Assembly: GCA_009760855.2 (NCBI GenBank)
Contig: WPIO01000119.1
Location: 428,001 to 492,000 of the forward strand
Source: Cristatella mucedo
Lineage: Eukaryota; Bryozoa; Phylactolaemata; Cristatellidae
Direction: 5' to 3'
DNA: 64,000 nt
In this document: positions 11,203 to 23,775 of the stretch, one piece after another
How positions within the stretch are numbered: position 1 is the stretch's first letter
How the letters are laid out: the number at the start of each line of letters is the position of its first letter
Made by a program: the position numbers and the translations under genes
Notes under the pieces: model-generated
Told to the model about the DNA's origin: nothing
What the model saw: only the letters and a program-made list of their open reading frames with translations
Databases searched by the model: none

Positions 11203-13990
11203 ATATTCAACTTCAAGCCATTTTCGGTACCCTCGAAGCAGTCTTTTGAATCAATTGTCTTGGTCTCACCCGAGATTTATCTCAGATTTCTCCGATCTCA
11301 TTTCGATTCTGTGTGCAAGAAATCGATCCTTCCTCGTAATGGGTGATTTCAACGTTCACTTTGATAACTTATCTGACGCTTTCAGCACCGAATTTCGTGC
11401 ATTGACTGACTCATTGTCTCTTGAGGCTCATGTGCATGGCCCTACCCACATCAAGGGTCACTAACTGGCGCAGATTTTCTCTAATAACTGCACTTTGTCA
11501 TCACCAATTATTACCATATCCTGCATATCTGAACACGTGCAGATCTCATTCAATCTACAGTGTGTTCCCACATCCTCCTCTAAACAAATTACCTGTGAAT
11601 CGTGAAACCTCAAGACCATTGACATCGATGCTGTCCGTGCGAGAATATCTGCTTCACCTCTGCTGCTCAATCCTCCCTCCGATCTGTCATCACTGGTAGA
11701 TTGCTACAACACGACACTAGCTGACACGCTCGACGAGTTTGCACCTTTGACAAAGCACACTGTGCGCCCCCCGCCCAGACGGCCTATGGTTTACCACAGA
11801 CATTAATCTAGCCAAGTCTACTAAACAAAAGCTTGAAAAAGCATACAAAAGATCCGGACTACTGTCCATCGACAGGCATATGAAGACTACTGTAGGTCGT
11901 ACCAATCGATCCTAGCAAAGGCTAAGTCTAGCTTCTATAGAAACATTGTTGAATCACAGATGCACAATCCAAAAATGCTGATGTCGACAATAAACCATCT
12001 CCTCAACCGTTCCCAGGTTAGCTCCTTACCAGACGATCCTTGTGATGATCTAGCCGATCGCTTCTCTCGATTCTTTGTGCAGAAGATAGACAAAATCAGG
12101 GAATCCATCCCTGCGATGACAACCTTCCCACTAGAATGCTGTTCCTCGGTTCCTGGCTGCGCCTCAATGTCTGCATTTAAACAGGTCACCAGTGATGTAG
12201 TCCTAAAGCTCGTATCTCAATCAAAGAAGACAACAAGTCCACTGGACCCTATTCCCACTGTCCTGCTCCTACGTTGCATTGATCTGCTGCTGCCATGCAT
12301 AACCAACATCATTAATATGTCATTAGCCTCAGGTCAGGTCCCAGCACCTTTCAAAAAAGCTGTAGTCAGGCCACTTCCCAAGAAAGCTACACTAGACCAA
12401 GAGAACTTAAGCAACTACCGCCCAGTCTCCCTTCTACCATTCCTATCAAAGACACTGGAACGGGTCGTGGCAGACCAGCTGAACTCGTATATCGAAACCT
12501 CACACCTTGCTAGTAAGTTCCAGTCTGGCTTTAGAGCTAATCACTCCACAGAGTCAGCATTGCTTCGGGTATACAACGACCTACTTAGGAATGCAGACAT
12601 GGGTAGAGTGTCTCTTCTTGTTTTGCTCGATCTTTCGGCAGCTTTTGATACCATCGATCACAAAGTACTTCTAGAGCGCCTCTCATCTCGCCTGGGCATC
12701 ACTGGCACTGCTCTGCAGTGGTTCAGGTCCTATCTCAGTGGGAGACTCCAGAGTGTTGACGTGAATGGACAAAGATCATCTAAGGTACCTCTAAAATATG
12801 GAGTACCTCAGGGCTCTGTGCTAGGTCCGGTCCTTTTCACCGTTTATACTCTCCCTCTCGCTGATGTGATTGCCAAGCACAATCTAGGCTTTCACTTCTA
12901 TGTGGATGACACTCAGTTGTACCTTTGCTTTGATCCCTCCCAGCCTTCGAGCACCTCAAATTCTCTCAACTCAGTATATGCATGCATTGATGACATGCGC
13001 ACATGGATGGCAGCAAATTTTCTAAAACTTAACGATGATAAAACTAACTTACTAGTTATGGGCAAACCCAGTGTGATTCAGAAATTAGAAAGGCTGACTT
13101 TCAAAATTGGCTCTGCCAGCATATCTCCAGTAGAATCAGCTCGAAATCTAGGTGTCATATTCCAAAGCGACCTCTCGTTAGACGACCATATCAGCTTTAC
13201 AGTCAAATCTGCCTATTTTCAGCTTCATAGCATTGCTAAAATTCGGGCTTGTTTAGAAAAGGATACCACGTCCAAGTTGGTCCATGCATTCGTGACATCC
13301 CGTCTCGACTTCTGCAACTCACTGCTTACTGGCCTACCAGCATGTGCGATCAGGCGATTGCAGCTGGTGCAAAACTCTGCAGCTAGGCTTGTCTGTCGTG
13401 AGTGTCCTTACTCCACTTCTCGCCGATCTGCACAGGCTACCAGTCAAGCAATGGATTGACTTCAAGGTTTTGTTGTTTACTGTAAGGTCCCTTTATTCTA
13501 TGGCTCCAGCCTATCTCTCCGATATACTACTTCATCAGGCCAAGTATTGTACCACCCGCTTTTCGGAATCCAACAGTCTACAAATACCTCATACAAACCT
13601 TAAATCCTTCGGAGACCATGCATTTAGTTCGCATGCTCCCAAAGCCTGGAACTCCCTCCCGACCACCGTCAGAACATCCCCTGACCTGACCACATTCAAA
13701 AGGAACCTAAAAACCCACCTATTTAGGACAGCATTTAGTGGGTCCCTGTGATTCGTCCTTGATGTGATTATGCGTGCTGACACTGTGGTTGCTGCCACTA
13801 ACCACATTTGCATGCTTAGGCTGTGCATGTCACCCCTGACCATATTATTCATTTTGTTTGTTTTTCAAGCATGATTTTACTTACCATTCAATTGCATTTC
13901 TCTTTACAGCAAATGTAAAGTGCCTAGAGAGAGATTAAGTACTCTGAGGGCGCTTTATCAAGTGAATCATTATTATCATTATTATTATCT
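11203..13990 (+). mobile_element. LINE-A copy 6, one of the two longest copies
   Basis: It starts inside the endonuclease domain (NFKPF..PS equivalent near 11205), keeps the GDFNVHFDNL motif (11340-11370) and continues through the complete RT domain to the 3' UTR, a GCGCC..GGGCGC stem-loop (13920-13955) and a TTATTATTATTAT tail. Compared with the copy at 59286 about 55 nt of the endonuclease are deleted near 11260. Frames shift near 11460, 11760 and 13400, so it is dead as it stands. Confidence 0.93.
11960..13459 (+). pseudogene. LINE-A reverse transcriptase frame (L2/CR1 type)
   Basis: A 499-codon open frame. RT blocks in order: RPVSLLPFLSKTLERVV (about residues 154-170), FRANHSTESALLR (RT2 region), [12 protein letters not shown] (catalytic Asp of block A), YGVPQGSVLGPVLF (block B) and FHFYVDDTQLYLCF (catalytic DD of block C, with Val where other copies have Ala), then LKLNDDKTNLLVMG. 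It copies the element's RNA at the nicked target (target-primed reverse transcription). The frame breaks at 13400 by a small deletion. The rest of the protein follows in another frame at 13440-13751, ending SGSL-stop. Confidence 0.92.
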
Positions 13991-16627
13991 GGATCACAAG
14001 TATCTTAAACAGTTGATAAATACCATAGGAACAGGGCAGTGACATTCCAGTCATGCCTTTTGCATTGAATGCCGTTGTTTTATGTGAAAGGTAGCTGTTT
14101 AAGTGAAATGGCGTCAGTTGAATCCGAACTGAAATTTTAATGACAGTCAGTTCTTTTTTATTTTTTACAAGCTGCGTGGCGGCCATATTTTCAAAAAATA
14201 ATTCTCTAAATGAAGAAAGGAAGCTTAGAAATGAATTGCTAGGACTTATGAATGCGATTAATGCTTGTACGTACTCTTCAAAAGATTGCTTACCTGAAAG
14301 ACTTGTGAATAACCGTTATCCTGAACAGCAACTGCGACGTGAGTTATATCCTGACAAAGGTTATCTGCCTTTTCAGACCTCAGAATAGATATTATAGAGA
14401 CAAAATTGGATGGGTTCATTTTACCATGCTTCATTAATGTAGCCACTTCATACCTCAAATAATTCTGCAAGTAACCCAGTTGCGATCCAACAAACCTTAA
14501 GTCGGACAGGCTTTATAGAGGCACCAATAATAGCAGTTTATTCTGGGACGGAAATAACTTGTTGAAACCACTTGTTTGCCTAGCCTCTTGCATCCAGCGA
14601 GGATGAAATCTCAAGCTTTACATGAAAAATATTTACTTTTTGTTAAGTTATTGTTAGGCCCAGCTTGGAGGACTTTCATTTGCGATGAGAGAAATAGGCC
14701 CTGGCATTATTTGAGCTTCCTATTTTGTAAGGAAATAATGTCAACAGTTCTCTATACTGTCTTCATAAATAACTACGGCATCTAATTCTGGCTTCAACTT
14801 TAATTAGTTCAACAATCGTTTAAGGAACCTGAAATTAAATCGTAGGCATTCAAGAATTCGATGTCCTGCAAACACGTACGAGTTAAAGAAAATCCAACAT
14901 AGGCTAGATATATCGGGAACTAACATAGGTAAAACTGTGCACCGTGCGGCAACTAGATGGTGTAAGTTCAAACATCCTAATACTGCATGTGTGTGTGAGT
15001 TGTTTGAAACTGTCACGTTTTTAAAGCGATATCGACTGGCATAGCCAATGAGGAGAAATGCATTTTATTGTACTGTTGCGATATAAATCATATTGTTGAA
15101 GCTAATTCAAAATGGCGTAGCATCAGAGGCATAGCATAAGGTTTGCTGGGCAACGGAAGTCCCGGGAGCCAAAAGCAAAAGGATCGTGTTTGTTTTTATA
15201 AATTTTGTTGTGAAAATGCCAGTCTTGATTTAAAGAAAGTCGTTTTTCAACAAACTTGATTATTTCTGGCTGAGCTAGTCGAGCATATTTACAGACTTAA
15301 CACCAAGCTGGAGCCCGATGCTCTAGTGGCACACTCGCGATGACACGGAAACATAGTGAGACCTTTAATCTCCAGGTATTCGGCTGGTGCTCTCAGTGAA
15401 ACAAGCACATAGCCGTTCCGTTCAACCATACGTCTGTGCTCGATCTGCTTTACCCATTCTTGAGCCTGATCCTGTCAGCCGCAAACAGGCTTCGTCCCGC
15501 CAAGAGGAAGCGCGACCTGCTTGGGCCGCATTAAGGGCGAGACAGCGTGCAGTGGCTGAGCACCGACGCAACAAATGGAACATGCATGCAAACCTTACTT
15601 AACTGGCTATGCTCAGACAATGCAACAGTCATGACTAGTCGTTTTTCAGGTCACCTAAAGATAATACTTTCCCTATGTTAGAAGGTCATCTTTATAAACT
15701 GTGATAAACAGCTTGCAGCACGCAGGAGTTTATGCCACAAGTAAAGATTCCGTTGCCATTACCTTAATAAAACAATAGAGACCACCTACTTATTCTCTCC
15801 AAGATTAGTTCTTAGGTACGATGAAGTGAAGACAGTTTTTGCTGCCACTTTCAAATGTGACTGCAATAACGTTGAGTGCCTGAGTGGAGGCTAAAAGCTA
15901 TTAGCCATGGACTGAATAGCATTGCAATTCATTCGGGGTAACTTTCTAATGACGCAATTATAAAATGGGACAATAAGTGAGGTTGGCAGTCTCTTTAACT
16001 GCATTTTGAACTTTTAAATTTTTTGGCTCTGCTACCATGTTGGTACAGCATCTTAAAGAAGATCAACCTTGTTTAACAAAGACTGCTGGATCCAAACGTA
16101 AACTTCAAATACGCCTCTTTTAAGCTCAGCTCTCTTGAGATTGATTCGTCAAAACTTCAAGAATACCTGTGCAAAAATCACTTCTAGATTATGAATAGAG
16201 ATGTGAATTTTGAGGATCTCCAGTTGAATGAAGGTCCAACTGAAGACACGGGTGCATGAAAAGCTCTCTCAAGAGGTTGGTGTCACTGCAGAGGGGGAAT
16301 TTTAAGAATCGCGAAGGACAGCCCAGAAAATCTCAGATAGTAAATTGCAAGTAGGTTTTCCCACCTTTTAGATTTTGATGCTAAATCTTGTTTCGTGTAG
16401 GAAGTTTAGTAGCTTTTGAAACCACTAGACCAGACAAAAATCCGCAGGCAATGTCTGGTGGATTTTTGAACGGACGGCGGAGAACGATCATAATTAATTG
16501 CTTAAAAGCTGGTATAAGATTTCCAAAATTTCTGATCGGCATCTTTCATTCTCATTTAAAATACCACTATTATGCAGACTAAAAAATTCAACTTATTGCA
16601 ATTAAAATTGAAAACTTACATCGTTTG
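13991..16627. other. Intron 2, middle part
   Basis: Mostly AT-rich DNA with no recognised exon. A more GC-rich patch at 15300-15600 has a 71-codon open frame rich in Arg/Ala. It has no homology I can name and may be an unidentified repeat. Confidence 0.4.
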
Positions 16628-17970
16628 TAAGTATGTAACTCCGTCTGTAATCCGCAAAGTGATAGAGACCGTGTGGATGTTATGCAGGAGAATTTTGTAT
16701 AGCCTACTCACAGCCTAAGCGGCTTTCGGTACTCATTCCGTAGCAAACATACTTCGTCTTACGCAACAAAGAGAAAGTAATTGAAAAGCATGGCAGTGCC
16801 ACGAGAATAGTTAAGGTAGTGAGTAGCCTGGAAGTAGGAGCTCAAGACCGCCTGAAAAGTATGAGCCATAGTCGACAGTAGGAGAGTAGTTGTGGTTGCT
16901 TAAGAACTGTGTAAGGGAGCTCCACATTCTAGGACCTGCAGAGCTAAAGCTTCTGTCGCCAAAGGTCTTTAAGCGGAGGAATAGAACAGCTAATTGATTG
17001 TCCACACAGGACCTGAGGGCGCAAACAGGCTGAGACTGATGCAGTATTTCAGCTAGGTACGAAGGTACCAAGCTGTAGCGGGCCTTGTTGGCCAACGGAA
17101 GAAATTTTCTCTGTATCTTTTGATCAACCCGCATCCATCTTAGCTCTTTTAGCAAAGGAGACACGTGGTCAAACCTCTGGGAGTTGAAGACTAGCCTTGC
17201 AGCCATATTCATAGTCAGCTGCAGAGGCTTAATTACTACCGAATGCGTACCGAAAGCCGCTTAGACTGTGAGTGCGCTATGCAAAACTCTCTTGCGTAAC
17301 ACCCACATAGTCTTTGTGACTTTGTGGAGTTACAGACGGAGATACATGGCTTTCTTTGGTATCCCAGCCAAAAGGGAATTGATATAATCAATATGAGACG
17401 GAACTAAGGAGCTAGTTGAAGATTTTACAAGCCACTGTAGAAGATAGCTTCTAATCTTGGATAGGGATCGGAATGGATGGCTAGCAGGAGAAGCAGTCTT
17501 CTAAAAGAAGCTTTTAAAATGAGGCGGCTGTCGAAAACGGCACCTAAATTTCGAACACGTGGTGGTGGTCGAACAGTAGTATCACCTGTTATAAGCGTGA
17601 AGCATTTTAAACCGGCCACATGATTAGGGTGCCCTATGAGGAGCAGTTCGGTTCGATCGTAATTTAATTTCAGGAAGTTTTCCGACATTCTGGATTGCAT
17701 ATCGGCAAGGCAAGCATTCAGTTTCTGAGTTTTTGGAGCAGATTCGGACGGTTTGAATGACAAATACAACTAAGTATCTTCAGCATAAAGTGATATCCTA
17801 TTATACGGGCCGTAATCACTGTTCTAAGATGGGTTTTTATATACATTGAGAACAGCAATGGGCCGAGTACAGACCCTTGAGGGACTCCACATGTGACCAT
17901 TCTCGTGCGTGAGACCTGACCCCCATACGACACAGATAAGTGTAGCAGTGGCTCATTCGGAGTAACATTG
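16628..17970 (-). mobile_element. LINE-B copy 2 with a nested tail fragment
   Basis: The minus strand holds RT block B (CGVPQGSVLGPLLFSMY, near 17880), the damaged block C (YHFMLKILSCICHS at about 17775), KLNYDRTELLLIGHPNHV, SHIDYINSLLAGIPKKAM, and after the nested insert MNMAARLVFNSQRFDHVSPL to FGDRSFSSAGPRMWSSL, then the 3' UTR ending ACGGAGTTACATAC near 16630. Frames are broken. LINE-B and LINE-A are related (same C-terminal block order) but differ in 3' end. Confidence 0.88.
17227..17347 (+). mobile_element. LINE-B 3'-end fragment nested in LINE-B copy 2
   Basis: About 120 nt run from TACCGAATGCGTACCG to GACGGAGATACAT and equal the last part of the LINE-B 3' UTR, but on the opposite strand to the host copy. 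They interrupt its coding region exactly between GIPKKAM and the LQLTMNMAARL block. The copy is extremely 5'-truncated, or a SINE-like unit made of the tail. Confidence 0.8.
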
Positions 17971-18239
17971 ATCAATTTCTAAAAGTTAAATTATCAAAAT
18001 ATATCATTGACGGTGAAAATGATGTCTCATTCAGCAGTAATAATTCAAGAAAAGTGATCGGTGTATGGCACAATAACGTGCATACCGTCAAATTACACTC
18101 AGCAGCTACCATCTCATTTTTCCGATGTGCGTTCAATTTATAAGGTTTTCGCAAAGAATCGGAACCTTGCCTTTGACTCAAGCTATCAGACGCTCCAAAA
18201 CTACTGTGCATGCAGGTTGAATGCTCCCCAATGCTTACT

Positions 18240-18912
18240 CTTCGGTTGCACTCCTTCAGGTGATTGCAGCTGGTGCAAAACTCCACAGCTAGGCTTGTCT
18301 GTCGTTTACCTCACAGTTGCCACATTACTCCACTTTTCGCAGACCTGCACTGGCTACCACTCAAGCAACGGATTGAACTCAAGGTTTTGTCGCTCACTTT
18401 TAGGCCACTTCATTATTTGGCTCCAGCATATCTCTCAGATATACTCCCCTATCAGACCCAGCGTCGTACCACCCGCTTTTCGGAATCCGACAGTCTACAA
18501 ATACCTCGTACAAACCTCAAATCCTTTGGAGACCGTGCATTTAGTTCGTATGCTCCCAATACCTGGAATTCATTCCCGACCTGCGTCATAACATCCCGTG
18601 AACTGACCACATTTAAAAAGAACTTAAAAACACACCTATTTAGGACAGCATACAGTGGGTCCCTGTGATTCGTCCTTCATGTGCTTATGCTTGCTGACAC
18701 TGAGCATGCTGCCACTAACCACATTTGCATGCTGACCCTGTGCATGTTACCCCTAACCATTTTATCGATTTAGTTTGCTTATTAAGCATGATTTTACTCA
18801 CCATTTAATTGCATTTCTCTTTGCAGCAAATGCAAAGCGCCTAGAGTGGGATTAAGTTCTCTGAGGGCGCTTTATCAAGTGCACGATTATTACTATTATT
18901 ATTATTATTATT
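18240..18912 (+). mobile_element. LINE-A copy 7, 5'-truncated
   Basis: It starts at GGTGATTGCAGCTGGTGCAA, keeps an open C-terminal frame (134 codons, 18264-18668, ending FRTAYSGSL-stop), then the 3' UTR, the GCGCCTAGAGTGGG..GGGCGC stem-loop and (TTA)n. Confidence 0.9.
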
Positions 18913-20335
18913 CCTAAGCTAATATGCTCTTCTGATCTTGTAGTACCTTGAAGTCATTTTAAAATGCGATTCACTTAGTTGGCTTAAGAATTCATGGCAT
19001 TGACTGGTCCCGACGGAAATAACCTCTATCGTTTCAGCCAAAGCAGCCCTTAAATTGTCTCCGTCTTCTAGTGATCACCCATGCACCATTTCTAATTAGC
19101 AGTCAACCTACGCAGTAACGCATTAAAAAAAAGTCCAAGCCTATTAAAGTCATTTACAGTTCATATGGTTTTTGCCGTTATTTTTGAATCCACAAATGGA
19201 GAGCTTTTTTAATAGATCACTGCTTTTTACACTCACGTTACCACGTAATTGAATGGAAGCCAAAGCACAAACCCACCATTTTTGCCGGTAATACTTTTTT
19301 GAGTCTTTGCTGCAGGCGATTGTGAGTGAGCGTCTACGACTATTTTAATTAGCTAATATAAGATTTGGGGATTCGCTTACTTTTTGATCTACTAAAAAAT
19401 ATTGGAATAGTTATGGTTATAACAAAGATTAATTTTAATTTTGTGCAATAATCGAAGAGAACTATTAATCTTTCTAGGCATATAAGGATGCTTGAACAAT
19501 TAATTTATACCTACTGCAAAAGGGTAAGCTGACTGCAGGATCGGATCAGGTTATCAGTAAAAATGTGTTAGTTTTTTAAAAGAATTACCAGTAAGTCTAT
19601 ACGTTACAAAATTTCGCAGTCGATGTAAGAATCGAAGCACAAATGAAAGATGAAAAATTGAGGACAAACAAACTATAGCATATAACCAATAAAATTAATT
19701 TGACCATTTCACAACTCTTGGTTATAAACAGCTAATCACAGCTAAATACGACAGAATTGCATGAAATGAGTTGATCTGATCAATGAAAACATGTAAATCA
19801 GGCTATATTAAACTTTATATGACTACCACAGGTCCCAATAAATCTAAATAAATCATCACCGTAAACAAGTTTATTTGTAGCTTTTCTCTTTGATTCCCTA
19901 GTTGGAAGAAATGAATTGTTTAACCCTTCTAAATTACAATGCACCCGCGGAAGCGGTAATGCGAGACTTTGCGAACTTGACTTGCATCGAGACTTTATTT
20001 GAAGACGAAAGAGCTAGGGATTGGGTAGTAGTGGATTTACCGGGGCGTTTGCTGAGACTCTCGACGTTTCATCTGGACTTGGGCAAGGCTTTGATTAAAT
20101 CAACCTTAAAAATACACGGCTTTTGGGAAATCTACAGTCACCTATTTGCTTACAAATCAATTTTATGTGCGTATCTTTTATGTTTAAAATAACGATAAGA
20201 ACCTGATTAATACATTAATATTTTAATATAATTGTACAATGCGTTGCGAAATCTTTTACCAACCCAATTTATAATTATCCTCTTTTGGGTTATCTTTGTA
20301 TAGTAACTTGGTTGACTAACTTTTCTAAAATTCAG
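18913..20335. other. Intron 2, last part
   Basis: Intron DNA. A 96-codon open frame at 19902-20192 follows a CCCTAG that could be an acceptor. It has no match to ZU5 or any family I know, and a join from exon 2 straight to exon 3 keeps the ZU5 fold whole, so it is not called as an exon. Confidence 0.4.
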
Positions 20336-20467
20336 ATTCAGCCAGTTGATGCGCAGACAGTGAAAGAAGTTCATGCAAACCTTCAGCCTCAAGGATATGG
20401 TCTAATAGCTTCAAGTCACATACTGAGCGTATCCTGGAAGGATGAGAAATTTAAGAAGCCGGTCACT
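20336..20467 (+). CDS. Exon 3: middle of second ZU5 domain
   Basis: The 132-nt exon (44 codons, phase 0/0) lies between TTCAG and GTGAGT. It begins with QPVDAQTVKEV, corresponding to ankyrin QPVPDEIVKK, and ends KFKKPVT, corresponding to KFHKPIT, which is among the more conserved stretches of the ZU5C fold. The preceding intron is about 12 kb and carries LINE-A and LINE-B copies. Confidence 0.85.
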
Positions 20468-22344
20468 GTGAGTTGTCACATGACACGTTCGAGAGATTTT
20501 TACATTTTTCACTTTTAACGGAGAGATATTGTTTGGTGACCTAACTTAAAGTAATGGAGCACAGCTCTAAAAATGAAAGCGGTTTTATAAAACGCTGAAA
20601 GCCAAGCTGTTTCCTATATCCTTTAGTCGAAGTATGCATACATAGTATTGCATATATTAATGAGTGCAAAGATTTTGCATTGCATCGCTAGAAAAATTAA
20701 TTGCAGGCTTGTCGACTATGTGGTTGGCACCTTCTCACTAAAAGCTCCCAGAAAAAAATTGTGACTAAGAAACTTCAACCCCTACATTAATCAAGGTCTA
20801 TTCGTTATTTTACTGTATTTTTGCAGTTTGTCTGTTTATTTAGTCCGTTCGCCTGTTTCTGGTGTCGAGTTAGCAAGGAGCAATTCGGAATGTAGCTATA
20901 GTCACACACTGAGGGTCAACGCGGGTTACTGTTAGGATTGTGCAATCGATACCTTTAGGCTAATGGGCCACATTGGGACCATCGCTACTATCTATTAGAA
21001 ACGTTTGGCATAAAGCTCAAGTTAAAACGAACTGGCCCCTAAGGACTGCATTATGCTCAGTCTTCCTTCGAGACAGCAGTATTAGTCCTTGTATCCGTGT
21101 ACTAAGCCTCTTCCTTATTTCCGGCAAATTATTTTTTTCTTGACGCCCATCAGTGTATTATTAGCCACAATTCTAATAATTTTAGTGTATCCATACAAGC
21201 ACAGTGCAAACCATTATTTCAGGTACTACTTTAAGTAAATTGTCCTAAAACTTACTTTGAACGTAATTTTCATTTAAAGCTATCCGTGGACCATAAATTG
21301 TCTATTATGGTGCGCAGGGAGGTCTACTATATGAAAGTTTTTACTATAGCAAACTGCCAGTTTAGCCATCAAAATAGATATTTTTAGATTTAAAATCACA
21401 AGCATTGTTTTTTCGGTACTAAAACTATCTTTTTTTATCCTTGCCAATTGCCAAGCGGCCTCTAAAAAACAAGTTATGGCTACAGTTTTGTTAACGCTTG
21501 CTCTTATGGTTATAGCTAAGGATTTGTAACTCCTCTAGTGCATTAAACGTTCAGATCTTGTGCTATTCATAGTTGTCTCCTGTGCATTACACTCCATAGT
21601 ACAATGGATCTTATCTAGAAACTAGCCACAGCCAATACATTCCAATTATGTTTGATTGATCAAGCAAGAGCTAGTCAATTAGCTTGGAAAGTTGAAATGA
21701 CCAACCGAGAAACACGAACTACCAAAATCTAAGGAAACATGCTAAACAAATTTTGATGATTCGAAATGCCTTCACATTTTAAAGCACTTTGTTGCACTTA
21801 CTTTTTATAGTAAGCAAATTATTAACCTCTTTGCTAACCGTGAACATCAATGACCAGCTATCTAGCTACTACCTACTAGCTAAGAATGCATGTTAGTACC
21901 TCTATAGTTTTAATCTTGTGCAGAAATGAGGAGAGTAAAAGAGACAGGCAGCGAAATCACGAGCACACTCACACATGACGCATGTACTTTTAAAGGGAGC
22001 AAAGCACGAAACTATAGGTTCCTTTTTGCTACAAGACAATTAACACTGCTGCAACAACACACCTAAAACAAATATAAACCAAATAATTATATAATAACCT
22101 ACAGACTGTTAATATAACTCAACGAGCTTAGTCCAACACTGGTTACTAATGAGTAGCTTGTTACATAGCCATTGCTTCATTTCATACTGTTAATGGTACT
22201 CTGCAATTGATTTTGCACTGTATGGTCAACATCTAACCCGAGCTTATTAGATAACTGGCTGAAAATCTTACGATTGGCATCGTTTCAGCGGAATGAAAAG
22301 ACCATTAATTGATAGCTAGGAAAGCCCGCAAACAGGCGTTTGCT
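20468..22344. other. Intron 3, first part
   Basis: AT-rich intron DNA without recognised genes or repeats shared with the rest of the window. Confidence 0.5.
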
Positions 22345-23775
22345 TATGACCTACTTACAAAGACCTACGTAGGAATGCAGACATTGATAGAGTGTCTCTG
22401 CTTATTTTGCTCGATCTTTCGGCAGCTTTTGATACCGTCGATCATAAAGTTCTTTAGTGCCTCTCATCTCGCCGGGGCATCTGCAGTGGTTCAGGTCCTA
22501 TCTCAGTGGGAGACTACAGAGTATTGACGTGAATGGACAAAGATCATCTGGAGTACCTCTGAAATATGGAGTACCTCAGGGCTCCCTGCTAGGTCCAGTT
22601 CTTTTCACGGTTTACGCTCTCTCTCTTGCTGATGTGATTGCCACGCATAATCTAGGCTTTCACTTTTATGCAGATGACACTCAGTGGTACCTTTGCTTTG
22701 ATCCTTCCCAGCCTTCGAGCTCCTCAAATACTCTTAACTCACTTGCTGCATGTATTGATGACATCCACACATATATGGCAGCAAATTTTCTAAAACGAAA
22801 CGATGATAACACTAGCCTACTAGTAATGGGCAAACCTAGTGTGATTCAGAAATTGGAAGGGCTGACGCTCAAATTGGCTCTGCCAGCATATCTCCAGTTG
22901 AATCAGATCGAAATCTAGGTGTCATATTCCAAAGCGACCTCTCGTTAGACGACCATATCAGCTCCATAGTCAAATCTGCCTATTTTCAGCTTCACAACAT
23001 TGCTAAACTTTGTGTTTGCTTAGATAAGGAAACCACATCTAAGTTGGTCCATGGATTCGTGACAACCCGTCTCGACTTCTGCAAATCACTGCCTACTGGC
23101 CTAGACGCTTGCGATCAGGCTATTGCAGCTGATGCAAAACTCTGCAGCTAGGCTTGTCTGTCGGGAGCGTCACAGTTGCCACATTACTGCACTTCTCGCC
23201 AACCTGCACTGGCTACCAGTCAAGCATCGGATGGTCTTCAGGTTTTGGTACTCACTTTTAGGTCCCTTCATTCTTTTTCTCCAGCCTATCTCTCCGATAT
23301 ACTCCCCATCAGGCCAAGCATCGTACCGCCCGCTTTTCAGAATCCAACAGTCTAGAAATACCTCGTACTAACCTTAAATCTTTTGTAGGCCATGCATTTA
23401 GTTCGTATGCTCCCAAAGCCTGGAACTCCCTCCCGACCTGCGTCAGAACATCCCCTGACCTGACCACATTTAAAAGGAACTTAAAAACACACCTATATAG
23501 GACAGCATTTAGTAGGTCCCGGTGATTTGTTCTTAATGTGCTTATGCTTGCTGACACTGTGCATGCTGTCACTCACCACATTTGCATGCTGACCCTGTGC
23601 ATGTCACCCCTAACCACATTATTCATTTTGTTTGTTTTTCACGCATGATTTTACTTGCAATTCAATTACATTTCCCTTTGCTGCAAGAGTAAAGCGCCTA
23701 GAAAGAAAAGAGATTATTTTCTCTGGGGGCGCTTTATCAAGTGAATTATTATTATTAGTAGTAGTAGTACGAGCA
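22345..23775 (+). mobile_element. LINE-A copy 8, 5'-truncated
   Basis: It starts at TACGTAGGAATGCAGACATTG within the RT domain and covers block A (SAAFDTVDH in a broken frame), block B (YGVPQGSLLGPVLF), block C (FHFYADDTQWYLCF), the C-terminal region and the 3' UTR with stem-loop and TTATTATTA. A short deletion near 22480 removes the GITGTAL stretch. Frameshifts occur near 22880 and 23110. Confidence 0.92.

Noticed and set aside
15300-15602. GC-richer patch as a possible third SINE
   Set aside because: An A-box-like TCTAGTGG and a GTTCAACC about 95 nt apart are too far and too weak, and no second copy was seen.
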